Shown one piece after another: positions 7,170 through 13,919 of a stretch of DNA of 38,652 nucleotides (position 1 is its first letter; each line of letters starts with the position of its first letter). The position numbers were made by a program, and so were the translations under genes. Source of the stretch: CAYNLX01 sp964441535 (GTDB lineage: Bacteria > Bacillota_I > Bacilli_A > RF39 > UBA660). The DNA lies in the NCBI GenBank assembly GCA_964441535.1, contig CAYTXQ010000001.1, positions 1 through 38,652 of the forward strand, read 5' to 3'. The notes beneath the pieces are model-generated. The model was not told where the DNA came from and made no database searches. It saw nothing but the letters and a program-made list of their open reading frames with translations.

Positions 7170-8444
7170 ATGTTTGTAGATGAGATTAAAATAAAATTAG
7201 AAGCAGGAAAGGGTGGAGATGGCTGTACCTCTTTTCGTCGTGAAAAATATATTCCTATGGGAGGACCTGATGGTGGTAACGGTGGTCGTGGTGGAAATAT
7301 TATATTTAAAGTTGATAAAAATTTAAAAACTTTAATTGATTTGAGGTATAACAAAATAATTAAAGCAGACAAAGGAGAAAATGGTAAAGGCAGTAATAGA
7401 CATGGTGCTAATGCAGATGATGTTATTATTAAAGTACCAGAAGGAACTACTATTACAGATTTAGATACTGATACTGTAATATGTGACTTAATTAAAGATG
7501 AAGAAGAATTTATTATTGCAAATGGTGGTCGTGGAGGAAAAGGAAATAAATCTTTTGCTTCTCAAAATGAACCAGCTCCTAAATTTAGTGAATATGGCGA
7601 ACCTGGAGAAACTAGATATTTAAAAGTTGAATTAAAAGTATTAGCTGATGTAGGTTTAATAGGGTTACCTAGTGTAGGAAAAAGTACTATATTAAGTTTA
7701 GTAAGTAGAGCCAATCCTAAGATAGGTGCTTATCACTTTACAACATTAAATCCTAATCTAGGTGTAGTTAATTTAAAGGATGGTAGAAATTTTACTATTG
7801 CTGATTTACCCGGTTTAATTGAAGGGGCTTCAGAAGGATTAGGGTTAGGTCATAAATTTCTAAGACATGCTATGCGTACTAGAGTATTAGCACATGTTAT
7901 TGATATGGGAGCAAGTGAAGATAATAATCCTATTGAAGACTATAGAGTCATTGAAGAAGAACTATCTAAATTTAGTGATAAATTAAAAAAGAAAAAAGAA
8001 ATAGTGATAGCAAATAAAATGGATTTAGTTAATGCTTCTATTAATTTAAAATTATTTAAAAAAGAATATCCTGATTTAGAAATATTTGAAATAAGCGCAT
8101 TAAATAATACTGGATTAGATGAGTTGATGATAAGACTCGCTGACTTATGTGATGAAGTAAATAATGAACTATTATATGAAGAAAATGAACTAGAAGGACA
8201 TATATTATATAAGTTTAGAGAAGAAAAACCATATACTATTACTAATGTAAATGGTATATGGCAAGTTGAAGGAAAAGAAATAGAAAGACTATTTAAAATG
8301 ACTAAATTTACTGAAGATGAAGCAGTAAAAAGATTTGCTCGTAAATTAAAAGGTATGGGTATAGAAAACGAACTTGAAAAACTAGGAGTTAAACGTGGAG
8401 AAGAAATAGAAATATGTGATCATATATTCTTATTTAAAGAGTAA
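7170..8444 (+). CDS. obg: GTPase Obg
   Basis: Essential GTPase of late 50S ribosome assembly and stress signalling; 424 aa, typical of Gram-positive Obg. Domains in order: the glycine-rich Obg fold (1-157, with GKGGDGC and GGPDGGNGGRGG), the G domain with P-loop GLPSVGKST (165-173), DLPGLIEGA (212-220) and NKMD (283-286), and a C-terminal OCT domain (about 345-424). The start is ATG 7170, giving the standard MFVDEIKI N-terminus, with GGTGA 5 bases before it; an in-frame GTG (7161) would add only three residues and would make the mRNA almost leaderless given the promoter at 7145-7153. The last 15 bases overlap the convergent DUF192 gene. Confidence 0.97.
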   Translation: MFVDEIKIKLEAGKGGDGCTSFRREKYIPMGGPDGGNGGRGGNIIFKVDKNLKTLIDLRYNKIIKADKGENGKGSNRHGANADDVIIKVPEGTTITDLDTDTVICDLIKDEEEFIIANGGRGGKGNKSFASQNEPAPKFSEYGEPGETRYLKVELKVLADVGLIGLPSVGKSTILSLVSRANPKIGAYHFTTLNPNLGVVNLKDGRNFTIADLPGLIEGASEGLGLGHKFLRHAMRTRVLAHVIDMGASEDNNPIEDYRVIEEELSKFSDKLKKKKEIVIANKMDLVNASINLKLFKKEYPDLEIFEISALNNTGLDELMIRLADLCDEVNNELLYEENELEGHILYKFREEKPYTITNVNGIWQVEGKEIERLFKMTKFTEDEAVKRFARKLKGMGIENELEKLGVKRGEEIEICDHIFLFKE

Positions 8445-8750
8445 ACAATCATCTATACTTAAAGGTAAACTAGCATTATTAGGTAACTCTAATATACTAG
8501 TTTTATTTTTTTCTTTAGATATAAATATATGCCAAGGATTAAGATTTCTTTTTATTTCAATAATCTGATTATTTTCATTTAAAACTACAATATCTATAGG
8601 TTCAAACATAAAATTTGTGTGAATCTTATTACAGTTAGGAAATAATATTCCATACTTAAAGTTTTTCTTAAACATAAGACCAATTAATTTAGTTTTAAAG
8701 TTAGTAGCTTTTTTAATATCTATTATTTTATTATTAATATTTAAATACAC
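8430..8750 (-). CDS. DUF192 family protein
   Basis: 106-aa protein matching the DUF192 pattern: TKLIGLMFKKN near the N-terminus, then GILFPNC, FMFEPIDIVVLNENNQIIEI, PWHI and SILELPN. The family is a small beta-barrel of unknown function. Many members are secreted; this one has no signal peptide and starts directly at the domain. I chose the GTG at 8750-8748 because AGAGGTGG lies 5 bases before it. The GTG three codons earlier overlaps that ribosome site. It is convergent with obg and shares 15 bp with its 3' end. Function is not known. Confidence 0.8.
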   Translation of the reverse strand: MYLNINNKIIDIKKATNFKTKLIGLMFKKNFKYGILFPNCNKIHTNFMFEPIDIVVLNENNQIIEIKRNLNPWHIFISKEKNKTSILELPNNASLPLSIDDCLLFK

Positions 8751-8842
8751 ATAAACCACCTCTATATAAATTATACCACTTATATTAAATTAATTAAAAT
8801 TTATTATTAAAATTTATTTATTACAAAAAAAGATCCATGATA

Positions 8843-8871
8843 TTTACTTTATATTAAAAATGTGTTATATT
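8843..8871 (+). promoter_or_regulatory. Promoter of the type III antitoxin RNA
   Basis: TTTACT (8843-8848), exactly 17 bp, TATATT (8866-8871). The predicted start near 8878 coincides with a 7-bp hairpin (8877-8883 with 8887-8893, loop AAA) at the 5' end of the RNA. Between 8751 and 8842 I see only AT-rich spacer. Confidence 0.6.
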
Positions 8872-8912
8872 ATCTTTGCAATCAAAGATTGCATGTGCTA
8901 GTGTAGTAAATG

Positions 8913-9012
8913 TTAATCGCTCCCGGATGGTGCGAACAATAAATTATTCCGGTAGTTAAATTTTAATCGCTTCTAGATGGTGCGAGCAATAAATTATTCT
9001 AGATGAAAATGT
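8913..9012 (+). repeat. Two 50-bp tandem repeats of the antitoxin RNA
   Basis: Unit 1 is 8913-8962 and unit 2 is 8963-9012. Shared core is TTAATCGCT, five variable bases, ATGGTGCGA, one variable base, CAATAAATTATT, then the variable stem partner. A partial unit (GTAGTAAATG, 8903-8912, compare GTAGTTAAATT at 8952-8962) precedes unit 1, so there are slightly more than two repeats. Confidence 0.9.
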
Positions 9013-9013
9013 T

Positions 9014-9049
9014 GAAAACTTTATCTGATTTGATAGAGTTTTCTTTTTT
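9014..9049 (+). terminator. Terminator between antitoxin RNA and toxin ORF
   Basis: 12-bp stem (9014-9025 with 9032-9043, one G-U pair), loop TGATTT, six T at 9044-9049. In type III loci such a leaky terminator sets the RNA-to-toxin ratio. Confidence 0.9.
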
Positions 9050-9081
9050 GTTATGTTAAAATTATGTTAGGAGTTGATTAT

Positions 9082-9216
9082 ATGCAAATTAAGACAGGAT
9101 ACATTTATCATATTAAAGAAAGTTTTTTTGATAAAGTTAAAGATAAGGGATTAATGACAAATCATGAAGCCGGTCACTTTAGACCAACATATTTTACAAT
9201 TAAGTACGTGATATAA
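9082..9216 (+). pseudogene. cptN: Truncated CptN/ToxN-family endoribonuclease toxin
   Basis: 44-codon ORF with a ribosome site (TAGGAG) and ATG 33 bp after the antitoxin terminator. The peptide (GYIYHIKESFFDKV, LMTNHEAGH, RPTYFTIK) matches, from memory, the N-terminus of CptIN-family toxins, which are ToxN/AbiQ-fold RNases of roughly 150-170 aa. It stops at TAA 9214-9216 right after YFTIKYVI, where the family continues into the core of the fold. Other frames downstream do not restore a toxin-like sequence, so this is not a simple frameshift; a recombination or replacement of the 3' part is more likely. The product would lack most of the fold and should be inactive as an RNase. Confidence 0.65.
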
Positions 9217-9669
9217 ATGACAGAAATTATAAAAGAAGAATACTTTAAACAAAATTACCAGAATCCAAGTTATATATTTCATGGTTCTAAACAATTATTA
9301 GAAGTTCTTAATCCAAATTTAGCCCACGATGAAAATGGAAATAAAATGAATATTCAGAATGCAATATATGGAAGTTCAGTATTTATTGGAGCAATACCTT
9401 ATGCTATAAAAGGTAGAGGTAAATATGATTGTTCAATTGGTTATAATATTGATGATTTAACGATGAAAATCACTAGAGGAATAGTACCAGAAGATGATTT
9501 TGGATATATTTATGTATGTGATGCCAGATGTTTTTCTCAATGTGAAGATACTTGTCAATATGTTTCCTACGAAAGTATTAAACCTTTAGAAATAATAAAG
9601 ATATATTATAAGGATTTTAAGGATTGTTTTCTGTATATAGACGAAAATAAAAGTGAAAAAAGATTTTAA
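9217..9669 (+). CDS. Uncharacterised 150-aa protein, in frame directly after the toxin fragment
   Basis: Starts at the ATG immediately following the TAA of the toxin fragment, in the same frame, with no Shine-Dalgarno of its own; translation would depend on reinitiation, or the true 5' part has been lost. I do not recognise the family. YIFHGSKQLLEVLNPNLAHD followed by AIYGSSVFIGAIPYAI resembles the H...Y strand pattern of ADP-ribosyltransferase-like proteins, but that is only a resemblance. Near residue 105 a regular CX3CX3CX3C cluster (CDARCFSQCEDTC) could bind a metal. No membrane segment. The frame is intact to 9669, followed by a terminator. It may be a chimera product or a passenger gene. 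Confidence 0.6.
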   Translation: MTEIIKEEYFKQNYQNPSYIFHGSKQLLEVLNPNLAHDENGNKMNIQNAIYGSSVFIGAIPYAIKGRGKYDCSIGYNIDDLTMKITRGIVPEDDFGYIYVCDARCFSQCEDTCQYVSYESIKPLEIIKIYYKDFKDCFLYIDENKSEKRF

Positions 9670-9674
9670 AAATA

Positions 9675-9706
9675 AAAACTTGGTATTAAAATATCAAGTT
9701 TTATTA
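9675..9706 (+). terminator. Intrinsic terminator after the 150-aa ORF
   Basis: AAAACTTG (9675-9682) pairs with CAAGTTTT (9695-9702), with inner TAT/ATA pairs around a short A-rich loop. The T-tract is short. Confidence 0.6.
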
Positions 9707-9761
9707 ATATAGTATAAATAGGTGATATTTTAAAAAATATTTAATAAATAAAGGAGTTTTA

Positions 9762-9790
9762 TTGACAAAATAGTCAAAAACATTTATTAT
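9762..9790 (+). promoter_or_regulatory. Near-consensus promoter of the tad pilus operon with overlapping palindrome
   Basis: TTGACA (9762-9767), exactly 17 bp, TATTAT (9785-9790), one of the best promoters in the window. TTGAC (9762-9766) and GTCAA (9773-9777) form an inverted repeat over the -35, a possible repressor site. The leader is only about 15 nt, with ribosome site AGAGGTGG. Confidence 0.75.
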
Positions 9791-9811
9791 TAATAATAGA
9801 GGTGGTTATAT

Positions 9812-10027
9812 ATGTTGAACCAAAAAGGACAAGCGTTGGTTGAATATGTTTTGATTATAGCAATTATAAGTGTTATTGCTATTGCTTTAGTAAATTATTT
9901 TGGAGGATATTTAAAAGATAGTATAACAAAGACTTCTTGTTCTTTAGTTGATGAAGTATATGTTGGATATCCAGATGCTCCTAGAGGAGAGGCTAAATGC
10001 GTTCCTGAAGGATCAATTTCACAATAA
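9812..10027 (+). CDS. flp: Flp-type type IVb pilin
   Basis: 71-aa prepilin and first gene of the Tad operon. It has a short basic leader MLNQKG followed by QALVEYVLIIAIISVIAIALV: the class III signal with cleavage expected after Gly6, the conserved Glu at +5 of the mature protein, the Flp-type Glu-Tyr pair, and one hydrophobic helix. The mature pilin would polymerise outside the membrane, driven by TadA/TadB/TadC. The C-terminal part has two cysteines (TSCSLV, AKCVPE) that may form a disulfide. No prepilin peptidase gene is in the window, so processing must come from elsewhere. It follows a near-consensus promoter and strong ribosome site, as expected for the most abundant subunit. Confidence 0.9.
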   Translation: MLNQKGQALVEYVLIIAIISVIAIALVNYFGGYLKDSITKTSCSLVDEVYVGYPDAPRGEAKCVPEGSISQ

Positions 10028-10055
10028 CATTATTCATAACCATAGGGGTGATATA

Positions 10056-10412
10056 GTGAGGAATAAAAAGGGACAGGCATTAATTGAATTTATACTTATA
10101 TTACCTGTATTTTTAATGTTAGTTTTATGTGCAATAGATTTTGGTAAAATTATATATACACAGAATACATTAGAAAATATAGTAGGGGATATAGTTACAT
10201 TACATAAAGAAAATAAAACTTATGATGAGATTAATACTATTTTAAAAAAATATGATAAAAAGGCTTCATTGGAATTAGTTAATGATAATAATGAATATGT
10301 AAAAATAATATTAACTAAAAAAGTAGATTTAAATGCTCCTGGAATAAATTTAATTATAAATGATCCATATACAGTTAAAGTTAGTAGGGTAATTTATTAT
10401 GAAGAACAATAG
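10056..10412 (+). CDS. TadE-like pseudopilin
   Basis: 118-aa protein beginning MRNKKGQALIEFILILPVFLMLVLCAIDFGKIIYTQNTLE in two runs: basic leader, GQALIEF cleavage region with Glu, one hydrophobic helix, then the TadE-type segment after it. The C-terminal domain (about 50-118) is a small alpha/beta extracellular part. The start is GTG 10056, after AGGGGTG; a longer frame from 9948 overlaps flp and has no ribosome site. It lies 28 bp after flp and overlaps the next pseudopilin gene by 14 bp, so the two are probably translationally coupled. The likely role is minor pilin or assembly initiation in the Tad pilus. Confidence 0.85.
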   Translation: MRNKKGQALIEFILILPVFLMLVLCAIDFGKIIYTQNTLENIVGDIVTLHKENKTYDEINTILKKYDKKASLELVNDNNEYVKIILTKKVDLNAPGINLIINDPYTVKVSRVIYYEEQ

Positions 10413-10782
10413 AGGACAGGCATTAATATTATTTGTTTTATTTATACCATTACTATGTTTTATCTCTGCTTTCGTTATTGATTCAGGATTAATGATAAAA
10501 AATAAGATAAAATTAGATGATACTACTAAGATAATTATTAAAGAAGTATTTGATAATAAAGAAAATTCTGAAGATATAGCCAGAAATTTATATAAAGAAA
10601 ATAATTTCAGTACTGAAAAATTTAAATATAAAATTGATGGTAATATTTTGTATATTGAAAATGAAATAACAGTAGAAAGTATATTTGGAGGGGTTATCGG
10701 GTTACAGGATTACAATATTAAATCTAAATATAAAGCTTATTTAGATGGGGATGTATTAATTATAGAAAAGAATAAAGAATAG
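10399..10782 (+). CDS. TadG/TadE-like pseudopilin
   Basis: 127-aa protein with the same N-terminal plan, MKNNRGQALILFVLFIPLL, a hydrophobic helix and a short extracellular domain. Leu replaces the +5 Glu (GQALILF rather than GQALIEF), as seen in TadG-like members (Glu is otherwise the pilin methylation/assembly residue). The segment after the helix (VIDSGLMIKNKIKLDDTTK) is typical of TadG/TadF N-termini. It lacks the large von Willebrand-like C-terminus of full TadG, so it is a reduced version. It starts within the previous gene and is followed after 11 bp by tadZ. Role inferred: minor component of the Tad pilus. Confidence 0.75.
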   Translation: MKNNRGQALILFVLFIPLLCFISAFVIDSGLMIKNKIKLDDTTKIIIKEVFDNKENSEDIARNLYKENNFSTEKFKYKIDGNILYIENEITVESIFGGVIGLQDYNIKSKYKAYLDGDVLIIEKNKE

Positions 10783-10793
10783 AGGGAATATTA

Positions 10794-11564
10794 GTGGCTG
10801 GTGGAAGAGGAAAAACATTATGTTTATTTTCTGCTAAAGGTGGAGTAGGAAAAACTGTAACTGCATTAAATTTAGCAGGTGTTTTTGAGTCACTTAAAAA
10901 GCGAGTATTATTAGTAGATTTAGCTTTATATGGCGGTGGAATAAATGTTGCACTAAATGTAGTGTCAGAAAAAAGTATATATCATTTAGCAGATGACTTA
11001 AATAATAATAGATATAAAGATTTTAATTCTTATATTACTAAATATGATGAATTCATAGATATACTAAGTGCTCCTAAAGATCCTAGAATGGCTAATAAGA
11101 TAGATTCAAAATATGTAGATTTAATATTAGATAGAGCAGAAGCTATATATGATATTATTTTAATAGATACCAACCATGTATTAAATGAAATTAATTTAGT
11201 GGCTTTAGATAGAGTAGATTCAATTCTATTTGTAATTACAAATGATCCTTTTGATTTAAAGAATATGAAATCTATAATAAGTATATTCAAGGATTTAGAT
11301 ATAAATAAATTTAAGATACTATTAAATAACAGTGAAGATCCATATAAGAATTATTTTTCTTCATATGATTTAAAACAATTATTAAAATCTAATATAGATT
11401 ATGTATTAAGTAGTAATATGCATATAAAAAATATGGATAATTATATTATGAATGGCAAGATAGTTTCTTTAGATAAAAAGATTGCTTTTCTATGTAATAA
11501 AGATTATAAAGTGCTTGTAAAAATAGCCAAGGATAATTTAGATAAAGAAGGTGATGCAAGATGA
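10794..11564 (+). CDS. tadZ: TadZ/CpaE-like ParA/MinD-family ATPase
   Basis: 256-aa ATPase of the MinD/ParA superfamily, which in Tad systems positions the pilus machine at the membrane. It has deviant Walker A KGGVGKT (15-21), switch I-like DLALYGGGINVAL (42-54), and Walker B-like DIILIDTNH (119-127). It lacks the receiver-like N-terminal domain of many TadZ/CpaE proteins, starting straight at the ATPase. The start GTG is preceded by AGAGGGA. It overlaps tadA by 4 bp (ATGA), so the two are coupled. Placement between the pseudopilins and tadA fixes the assignment; alone it could be called a generic ParA-like ATPase. Confidence 0.85.
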   Translation: MAGGRGKTLCLFSAKGGVGKTVTALNLAGVFESLKKRVLLVDLALYGGGINVALNVVSEKSIYHLADDLNNNRYKDFNSYITKYDEFIDILSAPKDPRMANKIDSKYVDLILDRAEAIYDIILIDTNHVLNEINLVALDRVDSILFVITNDPFDLKNMKSIISIFKDLDINKFKILLNNSEDPYKNYFSSYDLKQLLKSNIDYVLSSNMHIKNMDNYIMNGKIVSLDKKIAFLCNKDYKVLVKIAKDNLDKEGDAR

Positions 11565-12889
11565 GTAAAACATCATTACTTAAGTCTTTTAATGTAGAAG
11601 AAAGAAAAACTAGAGTAACTTCAGTTACTGACTATGAAATATTTAAAGATAAGGCTTTACTTGATAGTTTAAGAAATAAAATTATAGAAAATCTTATTGA
11701 TAAAGAAATACCAAAAGATGTAATATTAAATGAATTTATTAATAATGAAATAGATAATGCAATTGAAGGATATGATTTAAGTAATTTAGAGAGAAGTTTC
11801 ATATTTAATTTAATTGATGATGAAATAAATGGTTATGGCCCTATTACTGAACTATTAGAAGATAAAAACATCACTGAAATAATGGTAAATGGTCCAGATG
11901 AAGTATATATTGAAATAGATGGGGCTTTAGTAAAAGATGATAGTGTATCTTTTATTAATGATGAACATATAGTTAGAACTATTCAAAGATTAATACAACC
12001 TTTAGGAAGAACTATAGATGCTACTAATCCAATGGTAGATTCAAGACTAGCCGATGGTTCAAGAATAAATGCTGTTATTCCTCCGTTATCTGTAAGAGGT
12101 CCAGTTATTACTATAAGAAAGTTTAAGAAAAGTATGACAACTGTAGATGATTTAATTCGTATAGGATCTTTAACTGCAGATATGGCTAGATTCCTAGAGG
12201 CTGCTGTTGTAAGTAAATTAAATATTATAGTATGCGGTGGTACTGGTAGTGGTAAAACAACTCTTTTAAATATATTAAGTAATTTTATTAAAGATAATGA
12301 ACGTGTTATTACTATAGAAGATGCAGCAGAATTAAGATTAAATCTTGCTCATGTTATTTCTCTAGAAACTAGAACAGTAAATTATGAAAGTGAAGGAGAA
12401 GTAACTATCAGAGATTTAGTAATAAATAGTTTACGTATGAGACCTGATAGAATTATAGTAGGAGAAGTTCGTGGTAAAGAGGCTTTTGATATGCTTCAGG
12501 CTATGAATACAGGTCATGATGGATCATTGACTACATTACATGCAAATAGTCCAAAAGATGCTTTAAATCGTCTTGAAACTATGGTTTTAATGAGTGGATT
12601 AGATATACCTGTTAAAGCAGTAAGAGAATATATAGATAATGCTATAGACTTAGTAGTAAATATAGATCGTATGAGTGATGGAAAAAGAAAAGTAACAAGT
12701 ATTTGTGAAGTTCAAAATATGGAGAATGATGAATTAATATTGAAAGATATATTTATATTTAATCAAAAAGGTCTTACTAATAACGGAGAAGTTGATGGAG
12801 AATATCGTATAATTAATAAAAAACCTAAGTGTATGGATAAGATAATTGCTAAGGGAATTATAGATATTAATGATATATTTTTAAAATAA
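11561..12889 (+). CDS. tadA: TadA/CpaF secretion ATPase
   Basis: 442-aa hexameric ATPase of the type II/IV secretion superfamily, powering Flp pilus assembly at the inner face of the membrane. N-terminal domain with ITEIMVNGPDEVYIE (104-118) and DSRLADGSRINAVIPP (160-175); Walker A GGTGSGKTT (226-234); Asp box region VITIEDAAELRL (249-260); Walker B-type RIIVGEVRGKEA (297-308); His box TGHDGSLTTLHANS (317-330). All catalytic motifs are intact. The ATG overlaps the stop of tadZ. This gene anchors the identification of the whole operon as Tad rather than a classical type IV pilus. Confidence 0.96.
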   Translation: MSKTSLLKSFNVEERKTRVTSVTDYEIFKDKALLDSLRNKIIENLIDKEIPKDVILNEFINNEIDNAIEGYDLSNLERSFIFNLIDDEINGYGPITELLEDKNITEIMVNGPDEVYIEIDGALVKDDSVSFINDEHIVRTIQRLIQPLGRTIDATNPMVDSRLADGSRINAVIPPLSVRGPVITIRKFKKSMTTVDDLIRIGSLTADMARFLEAAVVSKLNIIVCGGTGSGKTTLLNILSNFIKDNERVITIEDAAELRLNLAHVISLETRTVNYESEGEVTIRDLVINSLRMRPDRIIVGEVRGKEAFDMLQAMNTGHDGSLTTLHANSPKDALNRLETMVLMSGLDIPVKAVREYIDNAIDLVVNIDRMSDGKRKVTSICEVQNMENDELILKDIFIFNQKGLTNNGEVDGEYRIINKKPKCMDKIIAKGIIDINDIFLK

Positions 12890-12908
12890 TTAGAAAGGGG
12901 ATAATATT

Positions 12909-13919
12909 ATGGTAAAAGAATTTATTTTAGATGCTTTTGTTCTACAAATAATATCTATATTTATTCTTTTAATTATTATATTTAAACTACTTAGAATTAC
13001 TAAATCTATTAAATATGAAAAAAGAATTGGTAAATATTCATTATCTCCTTTAAAAGAAATAGATAAATCTTTCTTTGATAAAGTAAATGAAATAATATGG
13101 AAATTTATAAAAAATATATCATCCGTTTTAAATAAATCAGCAGTATTTAAAAAATATGGTGATACTTTTGAAAAACATATAACATATGAAGATAAAACTC
13201 ATATAGAAGGTACTGATTATGTATCTATAAAATTTTTATGTGGCATTATACTTGTAATGCTTAATTTTATTACAATAATGTTTACATATAAAAGTATTAA
13301 TTCAATACTACTTTTATTTACTTTTATAATAGGTTTTTTTATTACAGATATTATATTATTTGTTAGATATAAAAATAAAAGAAAAAGAATAGAAGAAGAT
13401 TTACTTAAATCTATAATTATAATGAATAATGCATTTAAATCTGGAAGAAATATAGTACAGGCTATAGAAATTGTTAAAGATCAGTTAGATGGCCCTATAA
13501 GTGATGAATTTAAGAAAATTCTAATGGATATTACTTACGGATTAAGTCTAGAAGTAGTATTTGATAGATTTTATCATAGAGTAAAATTAGAAGATGCTAG
13601 ATATATTACATCATCTTTAACTTTATTAAATAAAACTGGTGGTAATATAGTAAGAGTTTTTGCTTCTATAGAAAAGTCTTTCTATAATAAAAAGAAACTT
13701 AGAGATGAATTAAAGAGTATGACCGCTTCTAGTACATTTGTATTTAGAGTATTAACTTTTTTACCTTTTGTTTTAGGATTAATTATATATATATTAAACC
13801 CTACATATTTTGTTCCTTTTATTAGTTCAACTTTAGGAGTTTTATTTTTACTATTATTAATATTTTTATTAGCTCTATATGTAATAGTAGTAAAAAGAGT
13901 AATGAGGGTTAGAATATGA
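12909..13919 (+). CDS. tadB: TadB inner-membrane platform protein
   Basis: 336-aa membrane protein with the type II secretion F domain. Hydrophobic segments lie near residues 10-28, 105-125, 130-150, 280-300 and 308-328. The cytoplasmic F domain holds NNAFKSGRNIVQAIEIV and LTLLNKTGGNIVRVFASIE, the latter with the TGGN motif typical of TadB. It pairs with TadC to form the membrane platform on which TadA acts. It follows tadA after 19 bp with AGAAAGGGG as ribosome site and overlaps tadC by 4 bp. The N-terminal extension of about 90 residues is somewhat long for the family. Confidence 0.92.
   Translation: MVKEFILDAFVLQIISIFILLIIIFKLLRITKSIKYEKRIGKYSLSPLKEIDKSFFDKVNEIIWKFIKNISSVLNKSAVFKKYGDTFEKHITYEDKTHIEGTDYVSIKFLCGIILVMLNFITIMFTYKSINSILLLFTFIIGFFITDIILFVRYKNKRKRIEEDLLKSIIIMNNAFKSGRNIVQAIEIVKDQLDGPISDEFKKILMDITYGLSLEVVFDRFYHRVKLEDARYITSSLTLLNKTGGNIVRVFASIEKSFYNKKKLRDELKSMTASSTFVFRVLTFLPFVLGLIIYILNPTYFVPFISSTLGVLFLLLLIFLLALYVIVVKRVMRVRI

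Larger units (their letters stand above)
8878..9049 (+). ncRNA. cptI: Predicted type III antitoxin RNA (CptI-like), tandem pseudoknots
   Basis: About 170-nt RNA between a good promoter and a strong terminator, just before a CptN-like ORF. It carries two 50-nt repeats, each predicted to fold as an H-type pseudoknot. In repeat 1, TCGC (8917-8920) pairs with GCGA (8932-8935) inside the loop of CCGGA (8923-8927)/TCCGG (8948-8952). In repeat 2, TCGC (8967-8970) pairs with GCGA (8982-8985) inside the loop of TCTAGA (8972-8977)/TCTAGA (8998-9003). The stem bases differ between repeats yet stay paired, which is real covariation; the loop sequence is nearly identical. Type III antitoxins are short tandem repeats that fold as pseudoknots and wrap the ToxN-family RNase; as I recall, CptI has about two repeats of 45 nt. 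Confidence 0.75.

Noticed and set aside
7142..7372. Minus-strand proline-rich ORF over the start of obg
   Set aside because: It is the complement of the glycine-rich Obg N-terminus and has no independent support.
8913..9012. Tandem repeats considered as a CRISPR array
   Set aside because: Only two units, each unit is contiguous without spacers, no cas genes, and the repeats sit between a promoter and a terminator with pseudoknot pairing.
8913..9012. Tandem repeats considered as a tandem riboswitch
   Set aside because: No known class fits the motif, and the downstream ORF matches a type III toxin N-terminus, which explains repeats plus terminator better. Not fully excluded.
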